23,752 bases of DNA from CAYSLC01 sp964431545 (lineage in GTDB: Bacteria > Desulfobacterota > Desulfobacteria > Desulfobacterales > JAABSP01): contig CAYSLC010000066.1 of NCBI GenBank assembly GCA_964431545.1, positions 1-23,752 on the forward strand. Reading direction: 5' to 3'. The position numbers and the translations under genes are program-made. Under the pieces are notes generated by a model. It was not told the origin of the DNA, did not search any database, and was given only the letters and a program-made list of their open reading frames with translations. This document shows, piece by piece, positions 14,221-21,200 of the stretch; the first letter of the stretch is position 1, and each line of letters begins with the position of its first letter.

Positions 14221-15222
14221 ATGAGCGACCAATTGAAATATTCCCATCGATGGGAACCCATCGAGGATCTCCATGAAGATGATGAATTCCACGCTTCGCC
14301 CCAACTCAAAAAACTGGCGGAGGTCTGGCGCGCGCACGCTTCGGAGATGTCGCACTCCCGGGAACTGAAACGGTTTAACGAGCGACTGGCCCGGCATTGG
14401 GCCATTGAAACCGGCATCATCGAAGGGCTTTACAAGATCGACATCGGCGTCACCGAACTGCTCATCGAAAAGGGCATCGAAAGCGCATTGATACCGCACG
14501 GGTCGACCGACAGACCGGCTGAAGAAATCGTGGCCATTTTAAAGGATCACCAGAATGTTCTCGAAGGTCTCTTCGATTTCGTGGCCTCCCGGAGGCCCCT
14601 GTCGACCTCTTATATCAAGGAGATGCACCATGCGCTCTGCGCGCATCAGGACGAGGTGGAGGCCATGGACAACCAGGGGCGATTCCTGCGCATCCCTCTG
14701 AGAAAGGGCGAATGGAAGCTCCAGCCGAACAATCCCCATCGCGGGGATAGCCGGATCCATCAATATTGCCCACCCGAGCACGTCGCCTCGGAAATGGACC
14801 GCCTTATGGCCCTGCACCTTTCCCATGTGGAAACCGGCGTCGCGCCTGAAATCGAAGCCGCCTGGCTCCATCACCGGTTCTCCCAAATTCACCCGTTCCA
14901 GGACGGCAACGGACGCGTCGCAAGGGCACTGGCCACGCTGATCCTGCTCCGGGCCGGACTGTTTCCGTTTACGGTGGATCGAACCCAAAGAGCCGAATAC
15001 ATCGCTTGTCTGGAAGCGGCGGACGAGGGGGATCTCGGCCCCCTCGTGGCGATGCTGACGAAGTCCCAGCGTCGCGCGCTGACAAAAGCCCTGAGTCTGT
15101 CGGAAGCGTTGATGACGGAAGAAAGGGACATCCACACCTTGATCCGGGACGGGACCCGGCGATTGAAGGAAAAAAAGGAAGCGTCGTCCCCGGCTTTTCA
15201 GGACGTCCACCGCCTTCTATGA
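14221..15222 (+). CDS. fic: Fic-family AMP-transferase, class II type, C-terminus apparently frameshifted
   Basis: I chose the ATG at 14221 (333 residues) because AGGGTGA lies about 8 bases upstream; ATGs at 14173 and 14215 are possible but have poor sites. The Fic core motif HPFQDGNGRVAR (from residue 224) is intact, with catalytic His and the Mg/phosphate-binding DGNGR, so AMP or similar nucleotide transfer to a target protein is expected. TGIIEG at residues 64-69 fits the N-terminal inhibitory helix motif [S/T]xxxE[G/N] of class II Fic proteins. The frame stops at 15222, but the +1 frame continues as protein-like sequence for 58 codons. No partner gene follows. It lies convergent with livF. 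Targets are unknown. Confidence 0.9.
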   Translation: MSDQLKYSHRWEPIEDLHEDDEFHASPQLKKLAEVWRAHASEMSHSRELKRFNERLARHWAIETGIIEGLYKIDIGVTELLIEKGIESALIPHGSTDRPAEEIVAILKDHQNVLEGLFDFVASRRPLSTSYIKEMHHALCAHQDEVEAMDNQGRFLRIPLRKGEWKLQPNNPHRGDSRIHQYCPPEHVASEMDRLMALHLSHVETGVAPEIEAAWLHHRFSQIHPFQDGNGRVARALATLILLRAGLFPFTVDRTQRAEYIACLEAADEGDLGPLVAMLTKSQRRALTKALSLSEALMTEERDIHTLIRDGTRRLKEKKEASSPAFQDVHRLL

Positions 15223-15394
15223 AGAGCGCCCAAAGACGGCCGAGGAGGCGACCCCGGTCCATTTCATGCCGATCGTTTCCCAACCCTTTGAGGTCGTTTC
15301 CACGGAAGAGACGGAGAAAACGACGGCGCGATTCGACACATGGCTCCACGAAGCCCTCACAATGGCCTTGGCCCGGTGGCGAGAACGTCTCTAA
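15218..15394 (+). pseudogene. Out-of-frame C-terminal tail of the Fic gene
   Basis: In the frame one base ahead of the Fic frame, codons from 15218 read YEERPKTAEEATPVHFMPIV and on through QPFEVVSTEETEKTT to TWLHEALTMALARWRERL, stopping with TAA at 15392-15394. The composition (Glu/Ala/Thr-rich, ending in an amphipathic helix) is like real protein, unlike the Arg/Pro-rich other frames, and there is no start or ribosome-binding site of its own. Removing one base near 15216 would join it smoothly to the Fic frame. It is probably the old C-terminus, cut off by a one-base insertion, by a sequencing error, or expressed by frameshifting. It overlaps the end of livF by four bases. Confidence 0.5.
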
Positions 15395-16098
15395 CCGCCC
15401 AGATAGAGCTTCCGCACCTCCGGATCCCCCAGCAGCTCAGACCCGGTGCCGGTCAGCCGGTTGCGGCCCAGCTCCAGGACATAGCCCCGGTGGGAGATTG
15501 ACAGCCCTTTCCGGGCGTTCTGCTCCACCAGGAGAAATGAGATCCCGGTCCGGTTCATCTCCTCGATTTTATCGAAGATCTCCGACACCACGAAGGGCGC
15601 CAGACCCAAGGACGGCTCGTCCAGGAGGACCAGCCGGGGTTTGACGATGAGGATCCGGCTGAGGGCGAGAAGCTGGCGCTGGCCCCCGGAGAGTTCCCGG
15701 CAGGGGCGGTCCGCCCACGCCTTCAGCGGCGGAAACGTCTCCATGGCCCGGGCCACCCGCCGGGCCAGGGCCTCCCGGTCCCGGACCACCGTGCCCGCCA
15801 CCTCCAGATTCTCCCTAACCGTCAGGTTGGGAAAGATGTTCCGGCCCTGGGGGATGAAGATCAGGCCCCGGCGCCCCTTTTCGGCCAGGGACATCCGGGT
15901 GGCGTCGGTTCCGGCGTACCGGACCGTCCCCGCCGACGGTCGGATCTGGCCGGCGACGGCCCGCAGCACCGTCGACTTCCCGGCCCCGTTGGGGCCGATG
16001 ACGCAGACGATCTCCCCTTCCGCCACCGTCAGGTCGACGGCCTCGATGACCGGGGCGTTGCCGTACCCCGCCGTGAGGGCCGTCACCTCAAGCAACAT
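15391..16098 (-). CDS. livF: Branched-chain amino-acid ABC transporter ATPase LivF
   Basis: The 235-residue cytoplasmic ATPase has Walker A GPNGAGKST (35-43), the Q-loop region FIPQGRNIF, the signature LSGGQRQ (135-141), Walker B LVLLDEPSLGLAP (155-167) and an H-loop position filled by Gln in LLVEQNAR, which is normal for LivF. N-terminal GYGNAPVI is the LivF-type A-loop. It pairs with LivG under the LivHM membrane pair. Its start overlaps the end of livG by 11 bases. It is the last gene of the operon and meets the Fic reading frame tail to tail. Confidence 0.96.
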   Translation of the reverse strand: MLLEVTALTAGYGNAPVIEAVDLTVAEGEIVCVIGPNGAGKSTVLRAVAGQIRPSAGTVRYAGTDATRMSLAEKGRRGLIFIPQGRNIFPNLTVRENLEVAGTVVRDREALARRVARAMETFPPLKAWADRPCRELSGGQRQLLALSRILIVKPRLVLLDEPSLGLAPFVVSEIFDKIEEMNRTGISFLLVEQNARKGLSISHRGYVLELGRNRLTGTGSELLGDPEVRKLYLGG

Positions 16099-16855
16099 CG
16101 TCGGCCGCCCTGCCCAGGTACGCCTCGATGACCCGATCGTTCCCCTGGGCCTCCCGGGGGGTCCCCTGGAAGATCAGTTCCCCGGAGTCCATGACCAGGA
16201 CCCGGCGGCAGAGTTCGGCCACCAGGGGCATGTTGTGCTCGATGAGGAAGATCTGGATCCCCTTTTCCACCAGCGTCCCGATGACCGTCACCAGCCGCCG
16301 GATCAGCGTCGGATTGATGCCGGCGGTGGGCTCGTCCAAAAGCACGAGCCGGGGGTCGGCCATGAGGACCCGGCCCAGCTCCAGGAGTTTGGCCTGGCCG
16401 TAGCTCAGGCGCCCGCCCGGCTCTTGGGCCATGTGGGTCAGGTCGAGGAGTTCCAGGATCTCCCCGGCGCGCTCCCGGTTCTCTTCCTCCCGGGCACGGA
16501 CCCGGCCCGGCCGGAAGAGAATCGTGAGAAGGCGCTCGCCGGGCTGATCCGGGGCCGCCGCCAGGAGATTCTCCATGACGGTGAGGGACGGGGGGACCCG
16601 GGTGTGCTGGAAGGTCCGGGCCACGCCGGCCCGGCTCACGGCGTGGGGGGGCAGGCCGCCGATGGTCCGGTCCCCGTACCGGATCTCCCCGGCGTCGGCC
16701 CGGTAGAACCCGCTGAGGACGTGGAATAGGGTGGTCTTGCCGCTTCCGTTGGGGCCCACCAGGCCGGTGATCCCCGTCTCCCCCAGGTCGAAGGAGACAT
16801 CCGCCAGGGCCATGAGCCCTCCGAAGGATTTGGTGACCTTTTCGACCCTCAGCAC
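16088..16855 (-). CDS. livG: Branched-chain amino-acid ABC transporter ATPase LivG
   Basis: The start is GTG at 16855-16853: GGGGAGGAG precedes it by 6-7 bases and the protein then begins VLRVEKVTKSFGGLMAL, the normal LivG opening; the longer upstream frame only shadows livM. At 255 residues it has family length. Walker A GPNGSGKTT is at 34-42, signature LSYGQAK at 150-156, Walker B RLVLLDEPTAGINP at 169-182 and the switch His in FLIEHNM. TFQHTRVPPSLTVMENL is the LivG-type Q-loop stretch. The start lies inside the livM stop (7-base overlap), so the genes are coupled. Confidence 0.95.
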   Translation of the reverse strand: MLRVEKVTKSFGGLMALADVSFDLGETGITGLVGPNGSGKTTLFHVLSGFYRADAGEIRYGDRTIGGLPPHAVSRAGVARTFQHTRVPPSLTVMENLLAAAPDQPGERLLTILFRPGRVRAREEENRERAGEILELLDLTHMAQEPGGRLSYGQAKLLELGRVLMADPRLVLLDEPTAGINPTLIRRLVTVIGTLVEKGIQIFLIEHNMPLVAELCRRVLVMDSGELIFQGTPREAQGNDRVIEAYLGRAADDVA

Positions 16856-17730
16856 GGCCGGCTCCTCCCCTCGGCGATGAGCCCCTCGGGCCGCTTGCGC
16901 ATGAGGATCACCAGAACGGCGCCGTAGACCATCCCCTGGATGGGGCCCACGTTCCGGTGGAGGGCGTCGGGCAGGGGGAGAAACCGCACCGCCTCGTTGA
17001 AGAAGATGATGGCGAAGGCCCCCAGCACCGGGCCCCATCTCGTCCCGCGCCCCCCCATCACCACGCACAGGAGCACCAGGATGGTCTGGTTCAGGGTGAA
17101 GTCGCCGGGGCTGATGTAGGTGATGTAGTGGGCCCAGAGGCACCCGGCCAGGCCGGCGAGGAGGGAGCCGAGGATCACCGCCCGGACCTTGAGCCAGAGG
17201 ACGTTCTTGCCCAGGGCCGCGGCCACGTGCTCGTCCTCGCGCACCACCTTGAGGGCCCGGCCGAAGGGCGCGTTGACGATGTGGGCGACCAGCAGAAACG
17301 CCAGGACCGTCAAAACGGCGTAGACCGCCAAAAGGACCGGCAGCCCCGAGACCCCCGACGCCATCCAGGATGGACGGGGGATCCCCGGCAGGCCCATGGG
17401 CCCCTTGGTGAGCCACCGCTCGTTGAGGAAGACGAGGCGGATCATCTCCGCGAAGGAGAGGGTGGCGATCCCGAAATAGTCGCCGGATAGGCGCAGGGCC
17501 GGGACGGCCAGAAGTCCTCCCGCAAGGCCGGCCGCCAGGATTCCGCACATCACCGCCAGCGGCACCGGCCAGCCGGCCAGGCTCACCAGGGCCGATGTAT
17601 AGGCGCCGATGCCGAAGAAGGCCACATGGCCGAAGTTGTAGAGCCCCGCATACCCCAGCTCCAGGTTGAGGGAGACGGCGAAAACCGAGTAGATGAGGGC
17701 GAGGACGACGATGTGGATCAGGTAGTCCAT
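16849..17730 (-). CDS. livM: Branched-chain amino-acid ABC transporter permease LivM
   Basis: The 293-residue inner-membrane protein has about eight hydrophobic segments. It opens MDYLIHIVVLALIYSVFAVSLNLELGYAGLYNFGHVAFFGIGAYT, carries the cytoplasmic coupling loop NAPFGRALKVVREDEHVAAALG (about 175-200), and ends LVILMRKRPEGLI, all LivM marks. It forms the membrane pore with LivH. It starts four bases after livH. No periplasmic or ATPase domain is fused. Confidence 0.95.
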   Translation of the reverse strand: MDYLIHIVVLALIYSVFAVSLNLELGYAGLYNFGHVAFFGIGAYTSALVSLAGWPVPLAVMCGILAAGLAGGLLAVPALRLSGDYFGIATLSFAEMIRLVFLNERWLTKGPMGLPGIPRPSWMASGVSGLPVLLAVYAVLTVLAFLLVAHIVNAPFGRALKVVREDEHVAAALGKNVLWLKVRAVILGSLLAGLAGCLWAHYITYISPGDFTLNQTILVLLCVVMGGRGTRWGPVLGAFAIIFFNEAVRFLPLPDALHRNVGPIQGMVYGAVLVILMRKRPEGLIAEGRSRPC

Positions 17731-17734
17731 GGGG

Positions 17735-18613
17735 TCAGCGCACCCCGCCGGAGATGCCGAAGATCCCCTGGGGCCGGAACAGGAGCATCAGGATGATGAA
17801 GACGAAGGAGACGAAATCCTTGTAGCCGGGGGAGATCACCGCCACGCTCAGGTTCTCCGAAATGCCGATGAACAGGCCCCCCAGCAAAGCCCCCCAGACG
17901 TTGCCGGCGCCCCCCAGGAGCACGGCGGCGAAGGCCTTGATGAGGTTGGTGAGCCCCATCATGGGCTCCAGGTTGGTGTCCATGGCCAAGAGGATCCCGC
18001 CGATGGCCGAAAAGCGCGACGCCAGGGCCCAGACGGTCATGCTGGTCCGACGCAGGTCGATCCCCATGACGGCGGCCAGTTCCCGGTTGTCGGCCACCGC
18101 CCGGAGCTGTTTGCCCAGCAGGGTCCGGGTGAGCAGGAGGTAGAGACATCCCAGGGAGAGGACCGAGGCGGCCACCATGGCCGCCTGGGTCGGGGTGATG
18201 AGGATCCCCCCCGGCAGGAGGACCCCCCGGGCCAGCCCCCGGCCGTAGGTGGTCAGGTCCGAGCCCCAGATCAGCCGGATGGCGTTTCGCAGCAGGTAGG
18301 AGAGCCCGATGGAGGCGATGAGCAGGGTGATCCGCCCCCGGTCGGCCAGGGGTTCGTAGACCCAGCGGTCCTGGGCCAGGCCGAGGCCCACGGTGAGGGC
18401 CAGGGCCGGGACCGCCGCCGCCCACAGGGGGAGCCCCAGGGGCGGGCCCATGAACAGCAGGGGCAGGTAGGCCCCCCAGGCGATCAGCTCTCCGTGGGCG
18501 AAGTTGATGAACCGGAACCCGCCGTGGATCATGGTGAGGCCCACCGCGAACAGGGCGTAGACCGACCCGGCGATGACGCCGTTGGCCGTGAGCTGGAGGA
18601 GGTAGGAGAGCAT
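17735..18613 (-). CDS. livH: Branched-chain amino-acid ABC transporter permease LivH
   Basis: The 292-residue inner-membrane protein starts MLSYLLQLTANGVIAGSVYALFAVGLTMIHGGFRFINFAHGELIAWGAY, the LivH hallmark (GxxxxNFAHG). It contains TLLGKQLRAVADNRELAAVMGID, the cytoplasmic EAA-like loop (about 190-212), and the glycine-rich AFAAVLLGGAGNVWGALLGGL near the C-terminus. It follows livK by 18 bases; the ribosome-binding site is weak. It works as a heterodimer with LivM. Confidence 0.95.
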   Translation of the reverse strand: MLSYLLQLTANGVIAGSVYALFAVGLTMIHGGFRFINFAHGELIAWGAYLPLLFMGPPLGLPLWAAAVPALALTVGLGLAQDRWVYEPLADRGRITLLIASIGLSYLLRNAIRLIWGSDLTTYGRGLARGVLLPGGILITPTQAAMVAASVLSLGCLYLLLTRTLLGKQLRAVADNRELAAVMGIDLRRTSMTVWALASRFSAIGGILLAMDTNLEPMMGLTNLIKAFAAVLLGGAGNVWGALLGGLFIGISENLSVAVISPGYKDFVSFVFIILMLLFRPQGIFGISGGVR

Positions 18614-18631
18614 GCCGGTCCGGTCCGGAGA

Positions 18632-19744
18632 CTACTTGTAGTCGGTGATATCCCCGTCCTTCACGGTCCAGCGGCCGTAGACGGCCCCCACATCCCCCTT
18701 CCCGTCCAGGGTCTTGTCGCCGGTGGCGCCGGTAAAGCCTCGGCTGGCTTCGGCCAGGGCCGTTCGGATCGCCCCGGCGGTCGGGGATTCGGCCCTTCGC
18801 AGGGCCGCGGCCGTCAGCAGCACCATGTCGTAGTTGTACTCCCCGAAGATGGGCGTCTTCTCCCCGGGATATTTTTGGTCCCACTTCTCCTTGAACTTCT
18901 TGTATTCGGCCGTCTCCTGGGAGAAGGTGGGGTAGGTGCCGATGATTCCCTCCGCCGCTTCCCCGGCCAGCTCCACCAGCTTCGGGGATTTGGAGGCCGA
19001 TCCCATGAGCCACTGGACGTCGAGTCCGGCCTCGTAGGCCTGCTTGAGCATGGTGGCCGCCTCCTTGATGTAGGTGAGGTTGACCACAGCCTTGGGATCG
19101 TTCTTGCGGATCCGCAGGATCTCGCTCCGGTAATCGGTCTTGCCCTCGTCGTGGCTGAACTCGTCGACGATCTTGCCCCCGGCACTGGTGAACTCCGCCT
19201 TGAACACCTCGGCGAGCCCCACGCCCCAGTCGTTGTTGACGTAGGTCAGGACCACCGAATCGTACTTCAGCCCCTGGGCCAGTTCGGCTACCCCCTTGCC
19301 CTGGAGGGTGTCCGAGGGGAAGACGCGGAACACGTAGGATCCGCAGTTGCTGATCTCCGCCGCGGCGCTCTCGGCCCCGATGAGCACCACTTCGTTCTCC
19401 TGGGCGATGGGGCAGACGGCCAGGAAGTTGGAGGAGGCGGCCGGCCCGAAGATCACCGGCGGCTTGTCCACGGTGATCAGCTTCCGGATCGCCGACACCG
19501 ACCCCTGGGAGGTGGACTGGTTGTCCTCGAAGACGATCTTCATGGGCCGGCCGTCGATGCCCCCCTCGGCGTTGACCTCGTCCAGGGCCAGGAGCATGGC
19601 CTTCTGGAACCCCGCGCCGTAGACGGCCAGCTTGCCGGTGAGCGGGGTCACGGCCCCCACCGTCACCGGGTCCGCCCCCGGCGCGGCCGTTGTCATGGCG
19701 AAAACCAACCCCAGCGCCAGTACCACCGAAATCTTCTGTTTCAT
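18632..19744 (-). CDS. livK: Periplasmic amino-acid-binding protein of the Liv transporter
   Basis: The 370-residue protein has a signal peptide (about 1-24, ending AAPGA) and the type I periplasmic-binding fold of LivK/LivJ: VTVGAVTPLTGKLAVYGAGFQKAMLLALDEVNAEGGIDGRPMKIVFEDNQS, then VIFGPAASSNFLAV, ending AVYGRWTVKDGDITDYK. It binds the ligand in the periplasm and delivers it to LivHM. GGGAGGA lies about 8 bases before the ATG, and a candidate promoter lies about 60 bases upstream. The ligand cannot be read from sequence alone; branched-chain or other amino acids are usual, and the arginase gene next door makes arginine or another basic amino acid worth testing. Confidence 0.93.
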   Translation of the reverse strand: MKQKISVVLALGLVFAMTTAAPGADPVTVGAVTPLTGKLAVYGAGFQKAMLLALDEVNAEGGIDGRPMKIVFEDNQSTSQGSVSAIRKLITVDKPPVIFGPAASSNFLAVCPIAQENEVVLIGAESAAAEISNCGSYVFRVFPSDTLQGKGVAELAQGLKYDSVVLTYVNNDWGVGLAEVFKAEFTSAGGKIVDEFSHDEGKTDYRSEILRIRKNDPKAVVNLTYIKEAATMLKQAYEAGLDVQWLMGSASKSPKLVELAGEAAEGIIGTYPTFSQETAEYKKFKEKWDQKYPGEKTPIFGEYNYDMVLLTAAALRRAESPTAGAIRTALAEASRGFTGATGDKTLDGKGDVGAVYGRWTVKDGDITDYK

Positions 19745-19810
19745 CGCGATCCTCCCTTTTGCCGTTCGGTTCTATTCATCGGGACCGATGCCCACCGGTC
19801 CAGCCCGGCA

Positions 19811-19839
19811 TTCATAGTACAGGATCGGAGTCGAGTCAA
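19811..19839 (-). promoter_or_regulatory. Sigma-70-like promoter before livK
   Basis: On the minus strand TTGACT (19839-19834, five of six) and TATGAA (19816-19811, four of six) are 17 bases apart. The predicted start near 19805 gives a leader of about 60 bases. It lies in the 137-base gap between the arginase gene and livK, so the transporter can be expressed on its own. Confidence 0.5.
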
Positions 19840-19881
19840 TCGGAGAGACGCGGGACGGATCACCGCCGGGGCTGGAACGCC

Positions 19882-20805
19882 TCAGAGAATCCGCATGCCG
19901 AGGGCCGAGGCGATCAGGGCCGCCGCGAACTCAGCGCTCCGGTTGCCGTGGTCGAGGATCGGGTTGACCTCCGAGATCTCCAGGGACCTCATGCAGCCGC
20001 ATTCCGCGATGGTCTCCATGATCAGGTGGGCCTCCCGGTAGGTCAGGCCCCCGGGAACCGGGGTCCCCACCCCCCGCACCACGGTGGGATCCACGGCGTC
20101 CAGGTCGAGGCTGACATGGAGGTGGTCCACCCGCCGGGCCAGGTCCGGCAGCACCGACTCCACGATGTCGCCGATGCCCCGCCGGTCGATGTGGGTCATG
20201 GTGAAGACCCGGAGCCCCGCCGACCGGATCACGTGCTTTTCCGGCGGATCGATGTCCCGGGTGCCGATGAGCACGGTGTTCTCCGCCGACACCTTGGGGG
20301 CGAACCCGAGCAGATGGGTCAGCTTCTCGTGGCCCAGGCCCAGGGCCGCGGCCAGGGGCATTCCGTGGATATTGCCCGACGGGGTGGTCTCATGGGTGTT
20401 CATGTCGGCGTGGGCGTCGATCCAGATGACCCCCAAGGTTTTGCGGTGGGTCCGGCAGAAGTCGGAGATCCCGGCGATGGAGCCCAATGCCATGGAGTGG
20501 TCCCCGCCGATGCACAGGGGCAGGTGTCCGTCCTCCAGCGATCCCCGGACCATGGACGCCAGTTCCCCGGAGGCGCGCACGATCTCCTCCAGGTATTTGA
20601 GCTGGTGATCGGCCACCGTCTGCCGCTCCTGGATCTCGATGGGGACATCCCCGAGGTCGTTGACGGCGCAGTCGATGGCGGTCAGGCGCTCGCTCAGCCC
20701 GGCGATCCGCATGGCCGACGGCCCCATGTCGACGCCGCGCCGGCCCGAGCCGAGGTCCATGGGAAAACCGATGATGTCGACGGTTGTCGTCCGGAGAGAT
20801 TCCAT
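19882..20805 (-). CDS. rocF: Arginase
   Basis: I set the start at the ATG on 20805-20803 (307 residues), with GAGGAG about 9 bases upstream and a start MESLRTTTVDIIGFPMDLG typical of arginases. The Mn ligands are His103 (GGDHS), Asp130, His132 and Asp134 (WIDAHADMN), and Asp234 and Asp236 (SLDLDAVDP). NTHETTPSGNIHGMPLA is the arginase-specific substrate loop, favouring arginine over agmatine. It hydrolyses L-arginine to ornithine and urea in the cytoplasm. The reading frame continues upstream without a stop for about 47 codons, through the short frame described separately. It lies upstream of livKHMGF on the same strand, which suggests a shared amino-acid theme. Confidence 0.93.
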   Translation of the reverse strand: MESLRTTTVDIIGFPMDLGSGRRGVDMGPSAMRIAGLSERLTAIDCAVNDLGDVPIEIQERQTVADHQLKYLEEIVRASGELASMVRGSLEDGHLPLCIGGDHSMALGSIAGISDFCRTHRKTLGVIWIDAHADMNTHETTPSGNIHGMPLAAALGLGHEKLTHLLGFAPKVSAENTVLIGTRDIDPPEKHVIRSAGLRVFTMTHIDRRGIGDIVESVLPDLARRVDHLHVSLDLDAVDPTVVRGVGTPVPGGLTYREAHLIMETIAECGCMRSLEISEVNPILDHGNRSAEFAAALIASALGMRIL

Positions 20806-20945
20806 GGTGTTTTTCTCCTCGGCTGAAGCAGGGGGCACGAGTCGGACCACGCCCCAGGCTTTTCTGTCGTACCCCTCGCCCGCCTTTTCGGAAAGGTCCA
20901 ATGGATGTCGCTCAGGACATGGACCTCTTTCTTCTTTTTCGGCAT
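20806..20945 (-). pseudogene. Short reading frame leading into arginase, apparently frameshifted
   Basis: An ATG at 20945 has a near-perfect ribosome-binding site (AAAGGAGG, 7 bases upstream) and opens MPKKKKEVHVLSDIHW. In that frame the sequence then turns Arg/Pro/Ser-rich and runs on inside the arginase gene. In the arginase frame the same DNA from about 20901 reads protein-like (LDLSEKAGEGYDRKAWGVV, then RLVPPASAEEKNT) directly into the arginase ATG. The likeliest reading is a small ORF or N-terminal extension of about 45 residues with a frameshift near 20900. It could also be a translated leader. I do not recognise the product. Confidence 0.35.
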
Positions 20946-20974
20946 GGGCGTTCCTCCTTTGGGCGTTGTTTCAG

Positions 20975-21003
20975 TGTATAGACGGCTCCCCCGCCCGAAG
21001 CAA
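20975..21003 (-). promoter_or_regulatory. Sigma-70-like promoter for the short frame and arginase
   Basis: TTGCTT (21003-20998) and TATACA (20980-20975) are 17 bases apart on the minus strand. The predicted start near 20968 is about 23 bases before the ATG at 20945, leaving just room for its strong ribosome-binding site. Apart from this, the short frame and the repeat at 21140, I see no feature in the region 20,806-21,200. Confidence 0.45.
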
Positions 21004-21139
21004 GAAAAAAAGCGGCGACACGGGAGACCGGCATCCCATTTTCGCCAACGACGGCATACCGGTCGGCGGCACGGTCCCGGCCCTGGAACGGAGCGGAGTT
21101 GAACCCGCGGGGTTTTGATGGTATGAAACAAGAGGGCGG

Positions 21140-21175
21140 ACGGCGAGACGCCGACGCTTAAATTCGGAAAAATTC
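21140..21175. repeat. Repeat motif ACGGCGAGACGCCG with an AATTCGGAAAAATT tail, copy 2
   Basis: The 14-base core (21140-21153) is identical to 10000-10013 and can form a short hairpin. AATTCGGAAAAATTC at 21161-21175 parallels the tail of copy 1. It ends 26 bases before the ATG at 21201. Confidence 0.5.
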
Positions 21176-21200
21176 GTCACAACCCTCTTTGGAAAACAAT

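Noticed and set aside
15170..15180. Programmed -1 frameshift at the A AAA AAG run in the Fic gene
   Set aside because: A -1 slip would enter the Arg/Pro-rich frame, while the protein-like tail is in the +1 frame, so the slippery site does not explain it.
16856..17548. Extended N-terminus for LivG
   Set aside because: The extra residues shadow livM. The GTG at 16855 with GGGGAGGAG upstream gives the normal LivG start and length.
17718..20041. Long open frames on both strands over livH, livK and arginase
   Set aside because: They are out-of-frame shadows with biased composition and no motifs; the Liv and arginase genes explain the DNA completely.
21090..21115. tRNA T-arm-like sequence GGAGTTGAACCCGCGG
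   Set aside because: No acceptor stem, anticodon arm or D-arm could be placed around it.
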